DNA of 30,329 nt from Silene noctiflora (taxonomy: Eukaryota > Streptophyta > Magnoliopsida > Caryophyllales > Caryophyllaceae): contig VHZZ01001399.1 in assembly GCA_009801015.1 (NCBI GenBank), forward strand, positions 51,506 to 81,834, given 5' to 3'. Below are positions 1-9,303 of this stretch, piece by piece. The notes under the pieces are model-generated. The model was not told the origin of the DNA, did no database searches, and saw only the letters and a list, made by a program, of their open reading frames with translations. The first letter of the stretch is position 1. Each line of letters starts with the position of its first letter. The position numbers and the translations under genes are program-made.

Positions 1-38
<38 letters not shown>
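1..38. repeat. poly-A run at the window edge
   Basis: The first 38 bases are all A. This may be a genomic homopolymer, the tail of a retroposon whose body lies outside the window, or a contig-edge artefact. Nothing next to it decides between these. Confidence 0.7.
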
Positions 39-40
<2 letters not shown>

Positions 41-580
41 AGGAAATATTAGTCAACATTTTTTTTCCTCAAATCGTAGATTATGACGAGATAATCATTT
101 TAGAACAAAATTTTGCCAAATTTTAAATTCCGGTCTTGGAGTTATGGTCAATTTAATTTTTTATAGCGAGAAAAAAACATGTTGTACATGAAAATCAAAC
201 ATGTAAGGTATCAGGTGCACAAGCTTAAAATATTGGGTACCACTTGCAACGTGACAAAATTTAAGGGTAACACATGAATTTTCTGAAAAAATAATAACGA
301 ATATAAAACGATTTTACTTATTGTAAAAAAATTACATACTTATTAGTCATTACGAGTACCTACATACATAATCTTGCAAAAACCACAATTTATAATTACA
401 TGAGTTCCTTACGATATTTGGTTATATAAGTGTCTTCGATCTTGCGTAAAATCGTTTTACAAGGACTTTTTCGAAAAACATATTGTAAATGTGTGTATAT
501 AATTATAAGCTCTCGTTAATCGTTACCCCTTTCATTTAAAACTCTTACTTTTGTGAGTAATTAGTGCTTTATATGTTGGA

Positions 581-699
581 TAAGTTTAGGAATATCATCA
601 CTTGTGGACTTAGCTCCATGACACCATGAGGTTCTCATAATTACGCCATGTGACCATAAAGTTTAGAAAGATCTAGGCAATTTCTTATTCCTAAACTTA
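581..699. repeat. 14-bp perfect inverted repeat with a loop of about 90 bp
   Basis: TAAGTTTAGGAATA at 581-594 is matched by its exact reverse complement TATTCCTAAACTTA at 686-699. It could be the arms of a foldback or MITE-type element, but I found no target duplication outside the arms, so the element type is open. Confidence 0.5.
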
Positions 700-3600
700 T
701 TACACATATGGACAATACTCCCTGTGCTAGCTTGGTTAAGGAAGAAAACTTGTTATAGCAATAGTTTATGTAGGTTGGTGATTAGGGCTAAGTCGTCACA
801 CCCTATTAAAAACCTCAAGGTCAACTAACTAAGACACTGGGGGGAAGTTGATAGAGGTAATATAGCCGTAGAAACGGGTTTGATTTTGAGTCGGTTGCCT
901 AGCGATTTGGTCTTATATATGCGAGAGTTATTTATGATAACTAATAATGCATAAATGACTAGGTAAAAAATTATAAAGCAAAATGAACCAATAATTTATC
1001 ATTTAAAGCATTCAAATTTTGGGTTAAAAGAGGTTTAGACAAGGCAAAACACTATAAAAATGCTACATATCAATTGGTTAAACGATGTACGGATACTATA
1101 TCAAACAAGATGGTTGGACGGTTAAGCTAGAACACGCCTACAGAGAAGCTAATCAGACAACTGATTGACTAGCTAATCGAGGTTTAATTATTCACAGATC
1201 TAGTCGTTTTGAAAGATCCACCATCTAAAGCTCCGCACTATCCTGCGTAAAGACGTTCTTGAGATAGCTATTTTCCATGTAATAGCTGGTTAATTTTTCC
1301 TGTAAGGTTCGCTCCTCCATTGTACAATAAAAAAACCCATTTAGAGTCTTAACCCATTTCCAATCAAATTGGATTACCGATAAATTATACAGAGTACATC
1401 AAAATAGTAGTTAAAATAAATAAGAAAAATTGGGAAATTTAATTTGAGACCTAACCATTAACAAATGACGTAAAACTTAATGACGTAGAGGCAATAAACA
1501 TCACTAGTTATTACGTCAAAATTAATAAGAGGCAGCATATGATCATGTTTATTTAGTTGTTTACAAATTTAAAGCATATGCATGTGATTATGCAATAGAT
1601 CACAGCATCTATAGTTCAGTACTACCTTAATTAGTTTGTATACTATCCTTACTTTAATTTCATAGTTTGATTCATACTTAAATAATGTTTTGGTGGGTTT
1701 GGTTAGGCATGCATTTACAATTCATAGATTGGTACAGCCACTGATCAGTTAGTCATCCGTCATTATATTAAAACGGGTTAAATATCATTCTACTAGCTAG
1801 ATCATATAAGACAGGTTTATTGCTTTTTTCCATGGATTCTGCTTTTGTCTTATTGTTAATACTTGACCCGTCTTAACTTAAACAAGAATTTATGGTCAGT
1901 GATTTAGTTTTACAAGTTTTATGGTAAAATTTCTAAACTCTTTCACGTAAATATTAAACTCAAAAACTTATCATGTAATTAAAAAACAATGTATATAATC
2001 TCAGTTAAATTTGAACATTGACTTCGAAAGATTTAAATATATAACTTAAAAACTTTAAAATGCTCAGAAAAAATATATATAAATTCAGTTAGATTTGATA
2101 TGATTGTATAAAGCTATTATATTGAACTTAATAGAGGGAACGCATTTTGCCACAACAAAATTACTAATGCCACTCGTTTTTGTGAGACGATAAATAATAA
2201 CATTCTCTTAGATTTATCTTGTATTGGTGTGGCATTAACAGAAAGGATTGTGGCATTATCAATCCCCTTAATAGATGTATAATCCCATTTCCCATGCATT
2301 TGACGTTGTTGATCTCTTTATTTATTAGGTTTTTTTTGGTGCTTTCTCTCGAATTCTTTGTTAAATTGGTGTTAATTAAGACAATTTTTAAAGACATTAT
2401 TGGTTAATAATCACTTATCATGACCTAAATATTGTTTGATATCTTTTATACTCCAATAAATTAGGTAGTTAATTGACGGGGATGGCGCAATAGATTTAGT
2501 GTGAAAATTATTCGCATTAAACTACTTTTATATCAAAATAAAATTAATCAATAACCCCTTCATCCGGTGATTCTTATATTTTCCTCTCATTTCTTGTTTG
2601 TCTAACATCACTTTCACTAGAGAATCATATGTTTTTTTTTTATTTTGCAATTATCAGTATTACTAATTTTATAGGAGAACGAACCATTTTCATAGGCATT
2701 GCACAAGCAAAAGAAATGCAAAATCGTAAAAATATAAGCTTTTTTTAAAAGTGCCAACGATTATTGTTCACGAGTTGAAAAAACTTATTATTATGTGAAA
2801 AATGATATATTACATTATTACTTCACCAAAAAAATAAGAAGATTTTGATATATCACATCTAAATTATAAAGAAAAAAACATAGTATTATTCACATTTTCA
2901 GTATAACAGTAATTTATCTTTTTTTTTTTTTTTATATTCCATGATATAAAGTCTCTCGAAAGCTTATATAATTAGATCACAAATTTTCTTAAGATGACAA
3001 ACTATAGCTCAAACTTGTTGTTTTCTTCTTTTCTATTCCAAGGGGTTTGGTAATGGACATCGATAAAGGTACAATGAACAAAACTAGCTCGATCTTCTCC
3101 CATCCAATTTAACTCTGTATATTTTATAGAAACTAAGCGTGTTTTAGATAGGGCCGATAGAGAAAGGAAAAATATAATAAAGTTTTTATTTCAAATTCAT
3201 CAAAGAGTTTAAATTAGATTCGCAAAACAGTAACATAAATCCATCAATTTGTTTTATCATATTTCCAAACGTAATAAAAGATTAATTTATATTCTTTTCT
3301 TACCGTCACTCGAATCTTTTTCATCCAAACAAACCCTAATTCGCCACAAAGGCACAAACCAATACTCGATCCGTACCAAATAATATTTGTTGCTAGCTAA
3401 CTATATATCAAAGGGATGAGTACCCCCCCGTAAAGCATTCGCAATGAGCCAATGAATGCAATACATACGTGGTAATTGACTTAATGGCATTATCCGATAT
3501 CATATTTCAAAGATTAATAGTAGTGTCAAGCATGCCAATATATTTGGTATATATCATTTTATGAAATCGCTTAATGTCACCATAATTATGTAGGATAGTG

Positions 3601-4230
3601 ACCATTAAACATAGATACAAAGTATCTTTGTCCAATTCCTCACAACAACCGCCGTTAATCAATCTCCGTCTCAATTATTTATTAATATTTGTTATATTTT
3701 TCAAAAGAGATATTTAATTAAAGATAAATAAATGATTGAAACCGGAAAAGTATATTACTAAGCTAATAGTACCGTGATCTAGTGTCGACATGATTATCTT
3801 TACGATGTAAGAGATCGCGTACTTTGGATTATGTTATTACTACTAGTTAAATGTATTTGACGATGTACGATTAAAATGTAAACATGACTTGGTCATGACA
3901 AATTAAGAACACAAATACCATGATTCCACGAAACTAGCGAGTGAAAACTTAGATCAGACCTATTATTTTAGTGTTTCTTTAGATTGAGATTGTTGATTTT
4001 TATTTGATGTCTTAGTTTGAATAGTTGATGGGAGAAAGTGGGTGATTAAAGTATTAAACAAATGATCTAGATTAAAACTTTTTAATTGAGCTCACTAATG
4101 TTGATTCAACGTATTATTCTAGTGCAATATAATATGAGAATAATTTTTTATTTGATATATTTTGAGTTTTCCTTAAAAAAAAGTAACAACACAATATATA
4201 TAATGACCGAGTCAGTTAGTAGACTATACA

Positions 4231-4258
4231 ACCAGTTGTATTACAATTTACAACTGGT
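4231..4258. repeat. stem-loop with a perfect 10-bp stem
   Basis: ACCAGTTGTA (4231-4240) and TACAACTGGT (4249-4258) can pair around an 8-base loop. The flanks are AT-rich and non-coding. It may be the remnant of a MITE end. No function can be assigned. Confidence 0.4.
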
Positions 4259-4727
4259 GGTGTAAAATCCGAACTTTATAATAAAGTTTTCGAGTTTTAT
4301 TTTAAAGAACTCGAGCTATATCATAAAGTTTCTGAACTTAGCCACTTAAATATTAAAAAAATAAACTTTAAAAGGTTAATAAAATTACACATAAGCTTAA
4401 GTTAGAGATAACTTGATTGTAGGATACTATTACCACTAGAGATGTAAAGTTATTTATGCGAGTGATATTTTGTAAATGAATCTAGTATAGTTGCATAATA
4501 ACTGTTTCTTAGATATAGGCTTTCTATATATCTAAATCTAGTATTGTGCATGGAACTTTCTTCTGACAAAATTCTTTTGGATTTAACTATACATGCACAT
4601 TGATTTGTAATTTCCTTATATTAATCTTCAATAAATTAAAGTCATACTCAGCCACCATAGACAACTATTAACCAATGCACCTTCCTCACAAACTAACTTA
4701 ACTTGAAAAAACACAAATATAGATGCA

Positions 4728-4815
4728 CTCTCTGTCCTAATTATTTATTTACATTTGAATAAAATAACTCCGATAAAGAATAAAATGGATAAACAAATAA
4801 AAGAGACGGATATGG
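4728..4815. mobile_element. diverged Stowaway-like MITE remnant
   Basis: The left part contains CTCTCTGTCCTAATTATTTA and the right part contains AAACAAATAAAAGAGACGGA, which read as diverged inverted ends of the common plant Stowaway type (CTCCCTCCGTCCCAATTATTTG). The element is short, AT-rich and non-coding. A clean TA duplication is not visible, so the edges are approximate. Confidence 0.4.
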
Positions 4816-5023
4816 TTATAATTCACAAGAAGTATCTCTTAGGAAAACAGTATCCGCCTCAATTTGTAAACACGTCAAATATGCTTTCTCCTTTTTTTTT
4901 TCTCATCTAGCATACTTGACTTATTTTAAGATTAAAAAAAATATATTGTCGTCTTAACCCAATAAAAAAAATATATCTGCAATGTAAAAAAAAATATCAG
5001 CAGTGAAATTGAATAAGCCTTAC

Positions 5024-5200
5024 CAGCGACGGAATTAGGGGACTAGTAGGGGCGCTCGCCCCCACTGGACATTGGGAATTTCGGACTTTTTAGTTAATTT
5101 TTTTTATTTTTCCCGATGTTTACTTTATGACATTACCAGTTCGTCTCCGCTAGTATTTTTCTCCACCCCTCCCTAACGGGAAATCCGGACTCTGTCACTG
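5024..5200. mobile_element. hAT-type MITE with 8-bp target duplication
   Basis: A 177-bp non-coding element. Its left end reads CAGCGACGG and its right end, reverse-complemented, reads CAGTGACAG, which is hAT-like. It is flanked by identical 8-bp copies of AGCCTTAC at 5016-5023 and 5201-5208, the duplication length made by hAT transposases. Inside is the GC-rich perfect palindrome GGGGCGCTCGCCCC (5049-5062). It has no coding capacity, so it would have needed a transposase made elsewhere. Related diverged copies lie at 7443-7608 and 10748-10901. Confidence 0.82.
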
Positions 5201-5208
5201 AGCCTTAC

Positions 5209-5754
5209 CAATTCTTAATTAACGTAGCCAAGTTAAAAAAAAAAAAATTAAAGAATATGAGTAAAATCTTCAACAATTCTTGTAATTTGATGATGGTACA
5301 CCAAAGATTTACATATCTTAAAACAATAATAAAAATTGTTATCCTTGATCTGATGAAAATTAAATGACAATCACAGTTGAATACAGTCCGTATCCATTCG
5401 GATATCTCATGGTAATAATTTACTCCATACCATATAATACTCCGTAGTAGTAGTAGTGTACAAGACTACAAGTGTCTTAACCCAAATACATCCATCCAGA
5501 ATAATAATTAATAATTAATTAAATTGACCTTAGAAAAAGTCCCTACAAAAGCCACCACCACCTCACCTCTTCTTTCCCAATTCCCACTCTTCTACAACTC
5601 CCTTCAACTATTGTCAGTTGACCCACTTCACTTCTCCCTTACCAACTACTTTTCCCTTCCTTCCCCTTCCCTTATATATACCCCTTCACCCCTCCCCTTC
5701 ACTTTCTCACCCCCTCACTCAACCCTTTCCTTCCTTAATCCGCACCAATTAACC
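5209..5754 (+). promoter_or_regulatory. upstream and 5' leader region of the ZAT10-like gene
   Basis: A TATA box (TTATATATA, about 5672-5680) lies roughly 80 bases before the start codon, in a strongly pyrimidine-rich tract (CT-rich from about 5560 to 5750), as is common in plant core promoters. A W-box-like TTGACC at 5618-5623 fits WRKY control of ZAT10-type genes, but a site this short can occur by chance. There is no ATG between the TATA box and 5755, so the predicted leader has no upstream reading frame. Confidence 0.55.
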
Positions 5755-6525
5755 ATGACTACTCTCGATTCCGCAACTCCGTCACCGCCACCCCAAAAAC
5801 TCCCTTTCACCCCCTCCCCCTCCCCCTCCTCTCAAACCCCCGCTCAATCTGCAAAAAAGAAACGCTCCAAGCGCCCTCGCTCCGATCCCCCACCCTCCGA
5901 AGACGAATACCTCGCGCTCTGTCTCATCATGCTCGCTCGCGGCCGCGACGTCGATCACAATTCTCTATCCGCGACCGCGGAGAATAATTACCAGTGTGCC
6001 GTGTGTGACAAGGAATTCTCGTCTTATCAAGCTTTAGGCGGACATAAAGCTAGTCACCGGAAACCTACTCCCGCTGCCACCGCCGACACCGCCGCCACCG
6101 AATTCGCGGTTGTTGCTAGTGGAGGAAAGTCGCACGTGTGTACGATTTGTAATAAGGCGTTTCCGTCTGGACAGGCTCTTGGAGGACACAAGAGATGTCA
6201 CTATGAAGGCGTCATTAATAGTAATAATAGTAATAATAATTTGTCCAAAATTATTAATAAGAATAAGGAGAAGATTCAGAAGAGTGAAAATTCTGCGGCG
6301 GTGTCGGACGGAGGAGCGGCGACGTCGACCGTGACTCACACGCCGTTTGAATTTGACCTCAATTTGCCAGCGATGCCGGATAATTATCTGACGGTCGTTG
6401 ACTTTGAGGCGGTTAGTAATAATAATAGTAACAGTAATAATAATATTCCCAAATTGGTATCGTATGATCAAGAAGTTGAAAGTCCTCATCCTTCCAAGAA
6501 GTCTCGTCCGTTTTTTAGTTTATGA
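5755..6525 (+). CDS. ZAT10: ZAT10/STZ-like C2H2 zinc-finger transcriptional repressor
   Basis: Intronless, 256 residues. It has the full order of the plant C1-2i zinc-finger family. A basic nuclear-localisation box (KKKRSKRPR) lies at residues 34-42 and an L-box ([15 protein letters not shown]) at 49-63. Finger 1 has C81, C84, H97 and H101, finger 2 has C129, C132, H145 and H149, and each carries the plant signature QALGGH (92-97 and 140-145). An EAR repression motif (FDLNLP) lies at 200-205. Proteins of this type bind DNA in the nucleus and repress target genes during drought, cold, salt and oxidative stress. The start is the first ATG; the frame is open upstream to 5524 but has no ATG there, and a TATA box lies about 80 bases upstream. 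Asn-rich runs (155-170 and 222-230) are coded by AAT/AGT triplet repeats. The N-terminal half is clearly more GC-rich than the flanks. The family call is near certain. The exact orthologue (ZAT10 rather than AZF1-3 or a paralogue) is less so. Confidence 0.95.
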   Translation: MTTLDSATPSPPPQKLPFTPSPSPSSQTPAQSAKKKRSKRPRSDPPPSEDEYLALCLIMLARGRDVDHNSLSATAENNYQCAVCDKEFSSYQALGGHKASHRKPTPAATADTAATEFAVVASGGKSHVCTICNKAFPSGQALGGHKRCHYEGVINSNNSNNNLSKIINKNKEKIQKSENSAAVSDGGAATSTVTHTPFEFDLNLPAMPDNYLTVVDFEAVSNNNSNSNNNIPKLVSYDQEVESPHPSKKSRPFFSL

Positions 6526-7072
6526 TTTTTATTATTCAAATTACAATTTGGATAGGTGGATTATTCTTATTCATAGGTAGCACTAGAATAGCACCATATC
6601 ATCTCCGTCTTACTGAAGACTAGCTGTTCGTGTATTAGCTGTAAGACTAGCTGTTCGTGTATTAGCGTTATTAGTTTGTTGATTTGTGGTTAATTATTGA
6701 TTAATTAGGTAGTGGTAATTAAGATTTATGTAAATAATTATGATTGTTATTACAGATTGATTACATAATTATTTGTTTGGTGAGGCCAAATATTTTAGAC
6801 AATATTTAATTAATTTATGGTTTGATTTGATTAGAGGTGTATGATCAAAGAAGATAGGGTCCTTTACTCCATTCCCATGTGATTAGTTAGATATAACAGT
6901 TGTAATGTATAGTGATGTTTGATTAGTATAGCTTAAGATGTTTGCATTTCTTTTTTAATCATAAAATTAATCAATAGTCAACCAATACAATTTCTACGAG
7001 TTTAATTAGTTAACTGTCTATGATGCTTGTCTAATTAAGGAAGTAGTGTTCCGGTGGAATCCGCGTAACCAT
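6526..7072. other. ZAT10-like 3' region and intergenic DNA
   Basis: Probable 3' untranslated region followed by AT-rich spacer. It contains the 24-bp direct repeat listed separately. No other gene or element was recognised. Confidence 0.5.
6616..6666. repeat. 24-bp tandem duplication downstream of the ZAT10-like stop
   Basis: The 24-base segment starting AAGACTAGCTGTTCGTG occurs at 6616-6639 and again, identically, at 6643-6666, giving a 27-base period. It lies 90-140 bases after the stop codon and so probably in the 3' untranslated region. Complete identity suggests a recent duplication. Confidence 0.8.
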
Positions 7073-7442
7073 GACGAGTTCAATTGATTTCCGAGCTTTT
7101 AGTTGTCAATGTCTCAATGATACTACTGAGTAGTTATTATCTTAGACAAATAGTGTTCTTAGTCGACTAGGTGAATGACTAGTCGAATTCAATTGATTTC
7201 TGAGCTTTTTAGTTGTCAATGATACTAATTGTCTTAGACAGATAGTGTTCTTAGTCGACTAGGTGAACGATGAATTCAATCGATTTCCGAGCTTTTAAGT
7301 TGTCAATGATACTATCTTAGATTCTTACACAATAGTGTTCTTAGTCGACTAGGTGAATGACAAGTTCAACTGATTTCCAAGCTTGACGTTGTCAATGATA
7401 AGAATGCTATACTCATCTTAATTAGGAAGAAAATGTTCTCGT
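7073..7442. repeat. minisatellite, four diverged copies of a 90-104 bp unit
   Basis: Units start at 7073, 7177, 7269 and 7359 (104, 92 and 90 bp, then an interrupted fourth). Each begins near GA(C/T)...TTCAA(T/C)(T/C)GATTTCC, continues with GAGCTTTTAGTTGTCAATGA, and the first three end with GTGTTCTTAGTCGACTAGGT. The fourth copy is interrupted by the MITE-like insert at 7443-7608, and its end resumes at 7609. It is non-coding with no promoter signals; array function, if any, is unknown. Confidence 0.75.
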
Positions 7443-7608
7443 CAGTGACGGAGCCAGAATTTACCGTTAGAGCACGACAATTTTTACAAAAACGAACGAA
7501 TAATGCATAACGATAGTTGAAAAAATATTCGAAGATTTAACTTTTGGGATTTGTCATTTTTAAGCGAGAGCGAGAGGCCTCTCTAAACCTCCTCTCGCTC
7601 GGCTAGTA
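7443..7608. mobile_element. diverged hAT-type MITE inserted in a minisatellite copy
   Basis: It starts CAGTGACGGAGCCAGAATTT, a hAT-like end shared with the elements at 5024 and 10748. The right end is diverged (reverse complement TACTAGCCGAGCGAG, about 9 of 15 matching). Flanks are GTTCTCGT (7435-7442) and ATTCTCGT (7609-7616), a 7-of-8 match to an 8-bp duplication. The sequence after the insert (TTCTCGTCGACCCACTAGG) continues the minisatellite unit that the left flank breaks off, which supports both edges. It contains a perfect 10-bp stem (7568-7577 with 7591-7600). Non-coding. Confidence 0.62.
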
Positions 7609-7616
7609 ATTCTCGT

Positions 7617-9189
7617 CGACCCACTAGGGGAAGCCTTTCAAGCAAGTTTTAGTCCAAATACAAAGAAAGTATAAAACGAGGTACCATATTTGGAATAATC
7701 CAATATTCCATTGCTTAGGACTTTTAGGAGGTTTTTTCACGAGTTTCATACGTAAAGGCAATAAAATAAGTCGGTAAAAGTTGGAATATAAAGAGATAAA
7801 CTCAAGAATATGAGAAAGAAGTTAAAATAAACTCTAAGGTACACATGTTAGGCATGGTATAAGTGAACAAGTAAAAGAATGGTGGAAGAGCTGGCTGTAT
7901 AATCTCCTTCTTCAATTCATACAATTAACCGTAAGTCTTTCTTAAGACGGTCAATCCGTTTTAAATTTTAAAACGGGTCAAATACTATCACATTATGATA
8001 ATAAATATAAAATTTTTGGTATTTTGTAGACAAATTACTATATAAGTTGATATAAATTTATCTGGTTGTAAGTTTAAAACGGATAGTAGGTATCTGATCT
8101 AAGTATATTTTGCTTGTATGGTACACTAAATATTAAGCATACATGCGTGGTCCAGCATATTCTTTGTCATCTTTTTAGCGTCTTTCTCGCCATTCATATC
8201 ATGCCACCTCACCCACTTATTTGCATTATTTTATTTGATGCCAAGTGTTGTTTCCAGAATGTGTTTTTAGGTGACACTCTACTAAGATACGTGTGGACTG
8301 TGTGTGGAGCAAGTGGTTAACGCAAATATTAATTTACTTAAATTATTATGCATTTTAATTAAAGAATACTTTTTTTTTTTTGAATCCAATTAAAGAATAC
8401 TTTTTAATTATGAATAAAAAATAGTATTTCCATCATTTATAATTGGTATCGATGACCTTGTATGCGAATTCGGTTCCAACCTAAATGACCCGCTATTTAT
8501 ATGTATTACTCTGATCATATCTAACCTGATTACGTTTAAAAATGTTAATCAAGATTTATATATAATTAGGGGACGGAAAATTGCAAAAGGGATAAACAAG
8601 TGCCTATTAAAAGCCACCTGTTATTTCCGACATGGGTGGCTTGTTAAGGTTGTTACGTATTCGGTGAAGCTAAAGCAAAGAGAGTGTTGGGTTGTGGAGA
8701 GTAATACATTAGTGTACGGAAGCAATGACTTGTTATAAAGGGAAATTAAAGCAAGTGATGACTAAGTAATGAGGTCATAATTTTAGACGTATTAGCCTTA
8801 ATTACTCATAATAATATCCACAACACCGTGTAGAGTGTAAATTGATGGATATTTGTTGTCAATCAGAATCCGAATCCGAAATGTGAATGTGGTTCGGAAT
8901 ACAAGAAACGTTTCTATATTTTCTTCTATTGCATGAGGTAGAAGTAAGACATTTTCAAAGGCTAATAACATTTGAGTAGCTTACCTACTAACTCAATCTC
9001 TACTTTTTTGCCTAGTTGCACAAAATTACCTGTTTATTTCCATGTTTTACTTTTAATGAATTAACTACAGGAGACGGTTTTAAATCAAATTTTACTATAA
9101 GCTATATCTGCGTACTCTTAATTAAAAAGTTTGCTATAAAATGCATAATTTCATGTATTGGTGTTCTTAGTACATTATTTTGTATAATT
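7617..9189. other. intergenic DNA without a recognised gene
   Basis: AT-rich spacer. A segment around 7920-8100 carries the TTAAGACGGTC/AAAACGGGTC motif type that recurs in dispersed repeats of some Caryophyllales, but no element edges were found. The open frame at 8114-8320 matches nothing I know. A tiny T-tract insertion is listed separately. Confidence 0.45.
8357..8400 (-). mobile_element. tiny retroposed tail or short tandem duplication
   Basis: AATTAAAGAATAC occurs at 8357-8369 and 8388-8400. Between them lie 18 bases: twelve T followed by GAATCC. Read on the minus strand this is a poly-A tail behind six bases of body, flanked by a 13-bp direct repeat, as expected for an extremely 5'-truncated retroposon made by LINE machinery. 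Because T also follows the second copy, a simple 31-bp tandem duplication with T-tract expansion is nearly as likely. Confidence 0.45.
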
Positions 9190-9303
9190 GTTTATTTACT
9201 TTTTGGTGGAAAGGGAGTCTTAAACGTGATTTTAATGCCGACGAGATTCGAACCCAGGTCATGATAGAGTACCACCTCTCGAGAGAACTAGTTCACCAAC
9301 AAA
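9190..9303 (-). mobile_element. tRNA-derived SINE-like sequence
   Basis: Read on the minus strand, the segment has a pol III B-box (GGGTTCGAATCTC, complement at about 9243-9255) and an upstream A-box-like TTGGTGAACTAGTTC (complement at about 9285-9300). The spacing suits a tRNA-derived promoter. A short body and an A-rich but not pure tail follow toward 9190. Imperfect flanking repeats (ATTTTGT-AATT type, near 9176 and 9322) may be a worn target duplication. It is not a functional tRNA, because no acceptor stem closes. Edges are approximate. Confidence 0.5.

Larger units (their letters stand above)
39..5015. other. gene-free AT-rich intergenic region
   Basis: About 5 kb with no coding region I can support. 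Open frames are short, AT-rich and unlike any family I know. Visible structure is limited to a 14-bp inverted repeat (581-594 and 686-699), a weaker inverted repeat (about 2147-2175 and 2229-2257), a 10-bp stem-loop (4231-4258) and a diverged Stowaway-like remnant (about 4728-4815). The rest looks like decayed intergenic DNA. Confidence 0.6.

Noticed and set aside
1225-1320. 31-residue minus-strand frame (MEERTLQEK...)
   Set aside because: Short, no recognised family, no splice or promoter context that I can support.
2117-2407. Overlapping short frames on both strands
   Set aside because: They arise from an imperfect inverted repeat (about 2147-2257) in AT-rich DNA, not from coding sequence.
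5524-5754. N-terminal extension of the ZAT10-like frame to 5524
   Set aside because: It contains no ATG, runs through the TATA box and is CT-rich low-complexity; the first ATG at 5755 gives the normal family length.
8114-8320. 68-residue open frame
   Set aside because: No recognisable domain and no flanking gene signals.
9190-9303. Functional tRNA gene
   Set aside because: A- and B-boxes are visible but no acceptor stem or cloverleaf closes; SINE origin fits better.
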